The translations under genes were made by a program, and so were the position numbers. From IMG/VR virus record IMGVR_UViG_3300009788_000197, positions 1 through 38,201 of that record: 38,201 nt of DNA; one strand, 5' to 3'. Numbering within the stretch: the stretch's first letter is position 1; the number at the start of each line of letters is the position of its first letter. Positions 1-6,639 of this stretch are shown piece after piece. Source of the DNA: a virus. Below the pieces are notes generated by a model. It was not told the origin of the DNA and ran no database searches. It saw only the letters and a program-made list of their open reading frames with translations.

Positions 1-241
1 CGTCTATTGCGACGCCCTTTTCAATCAGCTCCCAATCGGCAGTCGTGTTGCCGCTCGCAATCTTTTTGTAGATCTCATTGGTGCCCTCACGGAAGTAGAG
101 TGATGGCTCCGGTGCGGCATCCTGATCGCCTGCGTCGCCGCCAGGAACCGTGGTACCGGTAAGTAATTCAAAAACTGCGTCCTGGCTGGTGGTCGACTGA
201 CCCCCAAAACCAAGACGTGCAATAAACTTTCGTAGTGCCAT
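1..241 (-). CDS. Tail fibre/virion structural protein, N-terminal part (runs off left edge)
   Basis: The ATG at 241-239 opens a frame that stays open to the window edge (80 codons seen). It is preceded by AAGGGG about 9 nt upstream. The visible protein starts MALRKFIARLGFGG and contains a segment reading PSLYFREGTNEIYKKI. That kind of text (a drawn feature, 'presented with a value', then a Gly/Asn/Thr stretch) is common in the head part of phage fibre and appendage proteins. It follows the lysis genes, a usual place for a further receptor-binding or fibre gene. Function is inferred from this style and position only, and the C-terminus is not visible. Confidence 0.6.
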   Translation of the reverse strand, partial: MALRKFIARLGFGGQSTTSQDAVFELLTGTTVPGGDAGDQDAAPEPSLYFREGTNEIYKKIASGNTTADWELIEKGVAID

Positions 242-243
242 AA

Positions 244-588
244 TTAATTACCCCTTACAAAGATTGATTCCATCCGCAGTGTCACCGCGAAGGCCTCTGA
301 GTTACTGAGAGACAATACAACGTCGGCACCGACCTTCTGAAAGTTGAGAACAATATCTATGTTGTCACCATAATCGTTGTAAATTGAATGGTCTACGCTG
401 CCGCCAATCTTCCATGATTTAGCCGTTAACGATCGGAGCTTAGATTCTGCTGTATTGAAAAGTGCTATTTCGAACGTACCACGAAGGAAGTCTGCAAACG
501 AATGCAGTATTACATCAAGACTTGAAGACGCAGGAACGACCGCTCGGAAGGGCCGGACATCAGGTACAAATGTTTGAGGACTGCCCAA
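244..588 (-). CDS. Hypothetical protein, 114 aa
   Basis: I do not recognise this protein. The start is TTG at 588, supported by AGGGGG six bases upstream, which overlaps the TAG stop of the endolysin gene. The protein is rich in Ser, Val, Asp and Phe, has alternating hydrophobic residues in its second half (DIVLNFQKVGADVVLSLS) and no membrane segment or signal peptide, so a small beta-rich domain is likely. It ends just before the partial fibre gene, so a role as a fibre-associated or baseplate-associated small structural protein is possible but unproven. Confidence 0.6.
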   Translation of the reverse strand: MGSPQTFVPDVRPFRAVVPASSSLDVILHSFADFLRGTFEIALFNTAESKLRSLTAKSWKIGGSVDHSIYNDYGDNIDIVLNFQKVGADVVLSLSNSEAFAVTLRMESIFVRGN

Positions 589-598
589 CCTTGTCCCC

Positions 599-1057
599 CT
601 AAGCCTTCAAATTCGATTGGTATACGATCAGCACTTTTCGTGCATACGCTCGACCACGTTTGGAGTTAGGGCGACCAGAATTGTATTTGGATAGTGCTTT
701 CGGGACATCATCCCCGACGCGGTCCATGCACTGGCGGAACTTCCTGCAACCGTAGTCGATGCCAATATTTGGATCGCACAGAGATGGAAGAAAGCCAGTG
801 TGGCCCAACTCCCTCGCTACTGTGCCCATCACTTGCATCGGACCCCATGAAGTCATTTGATTCATACGTTCGGTTGAACAAGATTCTCGAAGTCGGCGAG
901 CCCACCATTTAACGTTCAGCAACCACCGCCAGTTCGGCTCGTACCGATTTGCCCATGTATTGTGGCTGCTCTCGATTGTTATGATCGCCTTCACCAAAAA
1001 TGGATCGATGCGATAGCGCTTGGCCCAATGAACAATGATTCCATGTTGGATCTCCAT
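599..1057 (-). CDS. Endolysin, lytic transglycosylase (SLT-like domain)
   Basis: Predicted to cut the glycan strand of host peptidoglycan at lysis. The 152-aa protein is a single compact domain: IDPFLVKAIITIESS (residues 17-31) carries the usual catalytic Glu at about E29; SWGPMQVM (70-77) matches the G-L-M-Q motif of SLT/goose-type transglycosylases; ALSKYNSG (121-128) matches the A-x-x-x-YN-x-G motif. There is no signal peptide, so it should accumulate in the cytoplasm and need a holin for release. It lies directly after the membrane and lipoprotein genes of the lysis block. Several Cys residues (60, 94, 104, 110) are present. Fold and class are well supported; exact bond specificity is inferred. 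Confidence 0.85.
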   Translation of the reverse strand: MEIQHGIIVHWAKRYRIDPFLVKAIITIESSHNTWANRYEPNWRWLLNVKWWARRLRESCSTERMNQMTSWGPMQVMGTVARELGHTGFLPSLCDPNIGIDYGCRKFRQCMDRVGDDVPKALSKYNSGRPNSKRGRAYARKVLIVYQSNLKA

Positions 1058-1064
1058 TGCGACC

Positions 1065-1343
1065 TCACTTCCAGAATGGTTTGTCTTCGAGGCACTTCTT
1101 CAACAGCTTCTCCATGTCGCGACTGAAGATGCAGAACATCTCACTGAAGCGTTCGTCCTTGCATTGGATTGAGTGCTCCGCCTGGGCTCTGATAACTGAC
1201 TCGGACTTGTGATCGCCAGCGTAGATGTCTGGTGACCACTTCTCATCAGTCGATTGGCAACTAAGAACTACGGGCATTGCCAGTAGCAAAAGCCAACTCA
1301 ATCTTGGCAGTATTTTTCGATTTCCGAGATTCCTTGACTGCAT
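1065..1343 (-). CDS. Rz1-like outer-membrane lipoprotein (o-spanin candidate)
   Basis: I place the start at the ATG at 1343-1341 (MQSRNLGNRK) because GGAGG sits six bases upstream; a longer frame with ATG at 1388 also has GAGG upstream. The 92-aa product has a basic N-region, a hydrophobic run (SWLLLLAMPVV) and a lipobox VLSC, giving acylated Cys29. The mature part is about 64 aa and ends in a helix with Cys residues. The beginning is nested out of frame inside the preceding 67-aa membrane-protein gene, the classic arrangement of Rz/Rz1 spanins. Its place between holin-like genes and the endolysin fits a role in outer-membrane disruption. Sequence similarity to known Rz1 was not tested. Confidence 0.65.
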   Translation of the reverse strand: MQSRNLGNRKILPRLSWLLLLAMPVVLSCQSTDEKWSPDIYAGDHKSESVIRAQAEHSIQCKDERFSEMFCIFSRDMEKLLKKCLEDKPFWK

Positions 1344-1464
1344 GTGTAGCCTCCACAATGTTCGCAGCACATTTAAGATCGGATTCATCGCTTTCCCTCT
1401 GGTGCTCCAATAGCTCCTTGGCAAGTCCGATGATCGCTGTCACAAGCGCGACCCATCCCATCAT
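1261..1464 (-). CDS. Small membrane protein, i-spanin or holin-like, 67 aa
   Basis: The ATG at 1464 overlaps the stop of the 95-aa gene (ATGA). Residues 2-18 (MGWVALVTAIIGLAKEL) form one N-terminal hydrophobic segment, followed by a charged helical tail. That topology (N-terminal anchor, long periplasmic helix) is what an inner-membrane spanin has, but 67 aa is short for the class, so it could instead be a small holin or antiholin. The 3' half overlaps the lipoprotein gene in another frame by 83 nt, consistent with an embedded spanin pair. One Cys (C32) could form an intermolecular disulfide. Confidence 0.55.
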   Translation of the reverse strand: MMGWVALVTAIIGLAKELLEHQRESDESDLKCAANIVEATHAVKESRKSKNTAKIELAFATGNARSS

Positions 1465-1748
1465 TCGGATTTCGCCATGACAAGCGCCATGAGTGCTTGA
1501 ACGAGCTTGATCGATTTGGTCGCAAGGATCTTTGTCTCTTCTGCATCCAAGTCTCTCAACTCATCGTCTACGTCACTGATGCCCATGAAAGCTTTTAGTG
1601 CAGCAGGAGAATTGGCCGCGCCAGTTTGAGCCCATTCGCCGATGTCGATTTTTCCATCGTCGGATTTGTGCTTGACAAGATCCTCAAGAGTGCCCTGTGC
1701 AAAATCGTAAACTTCTGTTGTCTCTTTAATCGATAGTTTCTCAGCCAT
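1461..1748 (-). CDS. Hypothetical helical protein of the lysis region, 95 aa
   Basis: Acidic, mostly helical protein without signal peptide or membrane span. Segments include a Asp/Gly/Lys-rich loop (HKSDDGKIDIGEW) and a C-terminal amphipathic helix (ATKSIKLVQALMALVMAKSE). Its first 8 nt overlap the end of the holin-like gene and its stop overlaps the next start (ATGA), so it is translated with the lysis genes. I recall similar short proteins near holins in other phages, but no function is known to me. Confidence 0.65.
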   Translation of the reverse strand: MAEKLSIKETTEVYDFAQGTLEDLVKHKSDDGKIDIGEWAQTGAANSPAALKAFMGISDVDDELRDLDAEETKILATKSIKLVQALMALVMAKSE

Positions 1749-2094
1749 TTTCTAGTCTCCCTATGCTTGAGATTGCTGTATCAATATCGTCACACCTCTG
1801 ATGGCAGTCACGAATTTTGGAATGTTGAGCGTTGATGTCATCGCCGTTCTTCTCGATATCCTTCTCCGCTATCACTATGCGGTCGTGGTCTTCCCTTTGG
1901 TCGGCCTTCACTTGCTCGAAGTCATTGATCACCGCCTTGATCACGGCAATATCGCTTCGGATTTCAGATAGCAGATTCGTGCGTTCGGTTTCTTCCTTAC
2001 GCAACTCAGCCCGCCTTGCCACCTTGTAGGTGATGAAGCAGGCAACGATGGTGAACACACCACCGACTAACGACGCTATCAGTTCTGGGGTGAT
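1741..2094 (-). CDS. Holin-like protein: one TM segment plus coiled coil; apparent AUC start
   Basis: The frame is open upstream of the GTG at 2058, and using that GTG would cut into the hydrophobic segment. Only from ATC at 2094-2092 does the protein read ITPELIASLVGGVFTIVACF, a complete N-terminal transmembrane helix; GGAGG lies five bases before this ATC, and no ATG/GTG/TTG exists between it and the upstream in-frame stop. After the membrane segment come a basic patch (ARRAELRKEE) and a long charged coiled coil. Single-TM plus helical tail next to spanin-like and endolysin genes suggests a holin or signal-arrest-type membrane protein. The gene overlaps the preceding stop by 16 nt. Start choice is an inference. 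Confidence 0.6.
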   Translation of the reverse strand: MTPELIASLVGGVFTIVACFITYKVARRAELRKEETERTNLLSEIRSDIAVIKAVINDFEQVKADQREDHDRIVIAEKDIEKNGDDINAQHSKIRDCHQRCDDIDTAISSIGRLENG

Positions 2095-3092
2095 GCCAAC
2101 CTCCGCAAGATCAGGTCACACGCATAGGCGTCATCGGCCAACTTGCACCGCTTCTCCTCATCACATCGGACGTAGGAACAGATCGGTGGACTTGCCATCT
2201 CACACAGCTCGATCGCCTTCGTGTAGTCGCCTGAGTAGATCGCAAACGCTGACTGATACATCGGGCAGTTGGGCTCTCGATTCGCATGCTCTCTCAATCG
2301 CTCGTACATGATCTCATTGATGGATAGGAGTCTCATATACCCATCCTCCTCAACGAACTCTTGCAATTGATACCCAGAGCTAGATTTATACCTAAGTCGG
2401 TACAGATTGCCCTCCGGCTTCCTGGGGATAGCGTCAGCGTCGCCCTGCTTTCGAGAGATCTCCCCGCGGGTAACAATCGACATCACCTGGAGGTGAGCTT
2501 CGAAGTCGTCCAGGCCGGATGGATACACCGAAGGCCAGTGTCGATTGGCATTGTCTGGACCACCAAGCGAGTAGATCATCTGGTACAACATGCCAATGAC
2601 CTGGGGACTGTAGAGCACACGACCGTCGGAGAGTGGTTTGCCCATCAGCCAGGTATTGGATCGACCGTACGCTTCATGTCGTTGGAGTAATGATAGGTTG
2701 GCAGTGCGCAACGCACACGGACCCAAGCCAATCACGAAAGCATCACGCGACCAGGATGTGTCCGAACAGACGTTGCCCAATTCTGGAGTCCAACATCTTG
2801 GCGGAGCTCGCCGACCAAACCGACCTGGTTCTTTTGGATACTCAGAGGCGGTTGAATCGAAATTGAGTGCTGGTCCAAACGCAGCGCAGAACTTGCCAGA
2901 CCAATGGATCGCGTCGCCATCTCTCGGCACGAGCCAACCGTTTGCATCGACCAGCTTCAATCCCTCTTCCAATCGCTGAGTCTGTCGAGTCTGCACATCA
3001 GCGAGAAGATCAGGCGCTTCCGTTTCTTCTACGTCCTTGAAGTGGCCGCAGCCTGCGATCAACAAAATTTGAAGTATAATATTATACTTCAT
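2079..3092 (-). CDS. Large Cys-rich lipoprotein, 337 aa, unknown function
   Basis: The N-terminus MKYNIILQILLIAGCGH is a lipoprotein signal with lipobox IAGC (Cys15), so the product should be exported and acylated. The mature 323 aa contain many Cys residues suited to disulfides. A conserved-looking core reads SWSRDAFVIGLGPC, then YGRSNTWLMG, then IYSLGGPDN; this Trp/Ser-Arg-Asp and Gly-rich layout resembles a soluble enzyme or carbohydrate-active domain but I cannot name a family. The start codon abuts the TAA of the fibre-like gene. A superinfection-blocking lipoprotein next to a receptor-binding gene (as T5 llp lies near its receptor-binding gene) is one possibility; a cell-envelope enzyme is another. 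Confidence 0.7.
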   Translation of the reverse strand: MKYNIILQILLIAGCGHFKDVEETEAPDLLADVQTRQTQRLEEGLKLVDANGWLVPRDGDAIHWSGKFCAAFGPALNFDSTASEYPKEPGRFGRRAPPRCWTPELGNVCSDTSWSRDAFVIGLGPCALRTANLSLLQRHEAYGRSNTWLMGKPLSDGRVLYSPQVIGMLYQMIYSLGGPDNANRHWPSVYPSGLDDFEAHLQVMSIVTRGEISRKQGDADAIPRKPEGNLYRLRYKSSSGYQLQEFVEEDGYMRLLSINEIMYERLREHANREPNCPMYQSAFAIYSGDYTKAIELCEMASPPICSYVRCDEEKRCKLADDAYACDLILRRLASPQN

Positions 3093-5279
3093 TTAATTCG
3101 CCACCCAACTTATCGTACCGTTTCCCGTACTCGTTCTCGCCGATCCCGCTCCCGCCCAGTCGAAGTAAAGCCATTCAATACTCCCGTCAGCTTTTATATT
3201 GACTAGAAAGCTTTGGGACGCGCCCATGTTTGCGCCGGTACCGTACGTTGCTGCTGGTCTAAATCCCAATGGTATGACTCCCGCCGCTGTCTCTGGAGTT
3301 GACGTACTGGAATGGGCCAGGTTTACCCAACTCATAGTGACCATGTTTTTGAATCTTGCGATCTTTATGACCGGCTGTGCTGCGTCGAATTCTCCGCTGC
3401 TAGAGATGTCGAACGTAGTTTCTTCATACCCTTCTAGGGCTACAGCCTGCGGGAAGTTCTGGGTCAGAGGTCGGACAGTGTAGTGTAGATCCCTTTGCCC
3501 TCTGTTCGTTGCTCTATCTACCTGAATTTGACTGAAATCAGGTACACCGGTCACAAGTTGTTCGTACATCAACCTTATCGTTGTTTTTCCTGGCGTTAGA
3601 CTGAACGTTCCACAAATATTTGTCGCATTGGCATCAAGGTCATCAGTACCGGTTACATAACTCGTCGCATTGCCTTTCCGCGTATCGCCCTCTTGAATTA
3701 TAGTTTGCGTTGAATTAGTAGTCTGCACCAATTGAAATATAGTAACCACTGTCACAGCCGTATCAATTCTCATTTCGTGCATGAAATCAGCGCATACTTC
3801 AAACATGCCAGAGTATGGGGCGTTGAAAACTATTCCAGGTTCTTCGTTGCCAGCTCCACAAACCAGGTCGCCAGGGTCACTTGCGTTTGTTCCGCTACAA
3901 GCAATGCCAACATTAACGCTTCTTTTGTCGGTGTTGATGACCAAATCTAATCCGGCATCATTCGGTGCTGTGTATGTTGCGACAGAAGCGACACCTAGTG
4001 CGATCAAGGCACCGCCAATGTTTGCATCGATCAGCCAGCCCTGAGTTTCAAGCGTGACGGTCTGGTCTGAGGTATTGCCTTCAATCACTGGGATGTCATG
4101 GCACTTGATAAACGCTGTATCACCTGACTGCCAACTGAAAGGACTTGATGCGTCCCATTCGTCTCCTGTCCCATTCCCTCCCCCCGATCCGTCTAACATA
4201 AAAAGATCGCCAGTGGCCGGGTCAAAAAATACGGATGAAGAGTGTTGATCGGAGGCGGCCGCCGAAACAGAGTCGATACCTTGAGCAGTACCGCAGTTTA
4301 TCATCCCGCCAGCAGGAAAGATCGTCGAGTCGTAAGTAAACCCAGAGGGTATCCAACTTGCTAAAGGAATAGAAATTTGTCCAGATGCCGCGCCAGTCAT
4401 TTCCACAGCGGTTTCAATTCTTAAAGTTTTCCCCCTATGGATATACCTACTGTAAGTTTCGGTGCTAGCAATTGATGTCCACGCTGCTCCCCTGGTGTAT
4501 GCAGTCCAAGGCGTCTCGGTTACAGAAGTTGTTTCACCAACCTTGTCGTGCTCACCAAGATGCGTGTCATCCCAGATGAATAGCTCTGGATCGGCTACAG
4601 TCGAGGTGAATCTGATTCTGTAGTTTCCAGATTGAGGGCAAGTGAACGCAAGCTGTATTAGCCCTGTCTCCGGAGCAAGATCAGTAGTTGTAAGAACTGG
4701 AACAGCCGTGAAGATGGGATTGGTTCCATCGAACACTGTGACTGTCAGATCGCCATTGGCCGCTGCGCCCGCTTCGTACCTGTAATAAACTCGTTCGAGG
4801 CAATTCTTTCCAAGATTCCTAGGGCTGACATTCACAGTCGCGGAGTCGAGAGTCTGGGAGGTTCCGTTCGAGTCCCAGGTACACGACTGCAAGCCATTGA
4901 TCAGCTCACCACCTACGTTTGTATCGGCAAGCGTTCCACCTGAAATGACCCAATCATTAGGAACACCAGCTGTCGCGGCTTCGCAAGCAGGATTGGAATC
5001 TGATAGATCATTGAGTCCACCACCTCCGCCTGCACCTGATCCAACATCACTGAAGTTGGTTCCGTCGTTCGAAAATTCTATAAGTCCAGTAGAGTTGTTC
5101 CACCTGAATCTCGGTGGATCCGTTTGACCGCTATCGAACTGGAGTTCTTTGTCCGATGCATCACCTGATCCGATAATGACTATCTGTTTCGGATGACGCT
5201 CTTTACTAGCGCCGAGCGCCAAGGTTGAGATCATCAATACTGCCAGGGCAAAAACCCGGTTTCTGTTTATCCAATTCAA
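3093..5279 (-). CDS. Fibre-like receptor-binding protein with Sec signal peptide, 728 aa
   Basis: The start is TTG at 5279 with GGAGG six bases upstream (inside the stop region of the previous gene). The first 25 residues look like a cleavable signal peptide: basic n-region (NRNR), hydrophobic core (VFALAVLMISTLAL) and small residues GAS at the likely cut. After it come fibre-style text (FRWNNSTGLIEFSNDG), a Gly-rich hinge, and beta-rich Thr/Ser/Asn-rich modules. The C-terminal part reads VIKIARFKNMVTMSW followed by aromatic/Gly beta repeats, like the tip domains of phage fibres. Phage fibres are normally cytosolic until lysis, so the signal peptide is odd. It follows the baseplate genes and precedes a lipoprotein gene. 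Confidence 0.7.
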   Translation of the reverse strand: MNWINRNRVFALAVLMISTLALGASKERHPKQIVIIGSGDASDKELQFDSGQTDPPRFRWNNSTGLIEFSNDGTNFSDVGSGAGGGGGLNDLSDSNPACEAATAGVPNDWVISGGTLADTNVGGELINGLQSCTWDSNGTSQTLDSATVNVSPRNLGKNCLERVYYRYEAGAAANGDLTVTVFDGTNPIFTAVPVLTTTDLAPETGLIQLAFTCPQSGNYRIRFTSTVADPELFIWDDTHLGEHDKVGETTSVTETPWTAYTRGAAWTSIASTETYSRYIHRGKTLRIETAVEMTGAASGQISIPLASWIPSGFTYDSTIFPAGGMINCGTAQGIDSVSAAASDQHSSSVFFDPATGDLFMLDGSGGGNGTGDEWDASSPFSWQSGDTAFIKCHDIPVIEGNTSDQTVTLETQGWLIDANIGGALIALGVASVATYTAPNDAGLDLVINTDKRSVNVGIACSGTNASDPGDLVCGAGNEEPGIVFNAPYSGMFEVCADFMHEMRIDTAVTVVTIFQLVQTTNSTQTIIQEGDTRKGNATSYVTGTDDLDANATNICGTFSLTPGKTTIRLMYEQLVTGVPDFSQIQVDRATNRGQRDLHYTVRPLTQNFPQAVALEGYEETTFDISSSGEFDAAQPVIKIARFKNMVTMSWVNLAHSSTSTPETAAGVIPLGFRPAATYGTGANMGASQSFLVNIKADGSIEWLYFDWAGAGSARTSTGNGTISWVAN

Positions 5280-5280
5280 T

Positions 5281-5907
5281 TTAGACCTCCGTATGAGTCA
5301 GTGAAATAACAGGCTTCTTACCAGCTGGAACTGCTGCGTCATCGACTTCGTTGTTCGTGCCAACTCCGAACCAGGACTCCAGCACCTTACAGTATTCGGC
5401 AGGTGCCGTTAATTCTATAGCGTTATCGCCGCCGCCTGTGAATCCGGTGAATCTTCCGCCCCTTATGACCTGGCGAGCTGCGGTTAAGATGATCGCCTCA
5501 GTCGCGCTGTCCTTGGAGTATTCGACTCCAGGTTCCAGCAAGACGTCCCAACCAGTTTTCGTTAGGTTGATCGCTGTAGTGAGCGCTTGACTTCCAGAAG
5601 CTCGGACAAGGATACGAGAGTTGATCGCTACACCGGCATCGTCGTTTGCATCTTGCAGAGTCGCGTGAGTCGATCCAGTCTCGGAACCAACAATGGCATC
5701 GAAAAGCAGGAAGCCGATATCGGTTACTGTCTCGAAGTATTTGTTCCATTCATCCTGGCGGAAAAATAGCCAGTTGAAAAATTCATACGGTGGTCGTTCG
5801 TCCGCCGCCCAAGCTGAAATCTTCTTTGCCGGTGAAGGCTCGATGACGTTTGTCGCTGGGTCCGGATTACCAACCGCCCAATCTAGGTGCGAAGATGGTT
5901 TTGCCAT
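5281..5907 (-). CDS. Tail fibre base / baseplate-attached fibre, 208 aa
   Basis: The N-terminal 60 residues (KPSSHLDWAVGN, then WAADERPPYEFFNWLFFRQDEW) have the Trp/Pro-rich pattern seen at the baseplate-binding end of many fibre and spike proteins. The rest (VLLEPGVEYSKD, then RQVIRGGRFTGFTGGG) resembles short right-handed beta-helix rungs. At 208 aa it is too short for a full fibre and may be the proximal part or a trimeric tailspike stub carrying the next gene's product. RBS GGAG precedes the ATG. It lies directly after the gpI-like gene, the usual fibre position. Confidence 0.65.
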   Translation of the reverse strand: MAKPSSHLDWAVGNPDPATNVIEPSPAKKISAWAADERPPYEFFNWLFFRQDEWNKYFETVTDIGFLLFDAIVGSETGSTHATLQDANDDAGVAINSRILVRASGSQALTTAINLTKTGWDVLLEPGVEYSKDSATEAIILTAARQVIRGGRFTGFTGGGDNAIELTAPAEYCKVLESWFGVGTNNEVDDAAVPAGKKPVISLTHTEV

Positions 5908-5919
5908 TTGCTAACTCCT

Positions 5920-6630
5920 CTAAGTTGTAGCGAGTACGCCGCCTACGAGCGGATCGCGGACTGTACTGAATCCTCTGTTCGTTACTGATAAACCATCAAA
6001 CGCAAATGGGATCTTGAGCCTATGAACTTTAGCTAGCTTCCCACCAGCGTTTGAATCAAGCGTGTTGCCGAACCCGAGGCCCGGAGCATTAACATTCATG
6101 CCAGCGAACGAGAATGCGTCGTTGCTGCTGCTGTAGCAAATGATGTAGTCGATGCGGACACCGCCTGCGGCTACCTTCTGCATGTTTGTGTAGATGAAGT
6201 TGGCGACGTCGTCATCGTCAGTTGGATTGAAATCGACATCGATCGCAAGTAGCACCGACGCACTCGTAAGGTTCTGATAGAAGACACGAGTCGCGCTAGT
6301 GAGCAGGATCATGATATCGATCAGCTTCGGAGGTGTGCCCTGCGAGGTGTTCTGGCCGATCTTGATCTTCAGTAAGTTTCGATACTCGGCATCGGTTTGA
6401 CCTGGGACTCTCGCAAGGACGACGATAGTTCCGAACCGATCGAGTTGAACACCAACAGCAGAGTCAAGTGCGCGACCTGCAATCAATTGGATAGCTGTGT
6501 CTTCAAGGTCCTGGATCTGTTCGGCCATCGCCTCGACGACGCCCTCGATATTCGGCAGTTCCTTGTACTGCTCCAGCAACCGATTTTTGGCATCAGTCTC
6601 ATGGGTGGTGATTTGGATGATGTCTGCCAT
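5920..6630 (-). CDS. Tail protein I-like baseplate protein (DUF2612-like)
   Basis: Located right after the J-like gene, as gpI is in P2/Mu-type baseplates. The N-terminal half is helical and carries the segment RALDSAVGVQLDRFGTIV followed by R-x-P-G-x-T-D-A-E-Y-R (about 73-84), a pattern I associate with DUF2612/gpI-type proteins that connect wedge and fibre. The C-terminal half is Gly/Asn-rich beta. The product should sit at the outer edge of the baseplate and anchor fibres. Family assignment is from memory of motifs; role is well supported by gene order. Confidence 0.75.
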   Translation of the reverse strand: MADIIQITTHETDAKNRLLEQYKELPNIEGVVEAMAEQIQDLEDTAIQLIAGRALDSAVGVQLDRFGTIVVLARVPGQTDAEYRNLLKIKIGQNTSQGTPPKLIDIMILLTSATRVFYQNLTSASVLLAIDVDFNPTDDDDVANFIYTNMQKVAAGGVRIDYIICYSSSNDAFSFAGMNVNAPGLGFGNTLDSNAGGKLAKVHRLKIPFAFDGLSVTNRGFSTVRDPLVGGVLATT

Positions 6631-6639
6631 AACGTTTCC

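Noticed and set aside
25-222. 65-codon minus-strand frame at the left edge
   Set aside because: The competing frame from 241 has a good RBS and fibre-like protein text and runs off the edge.
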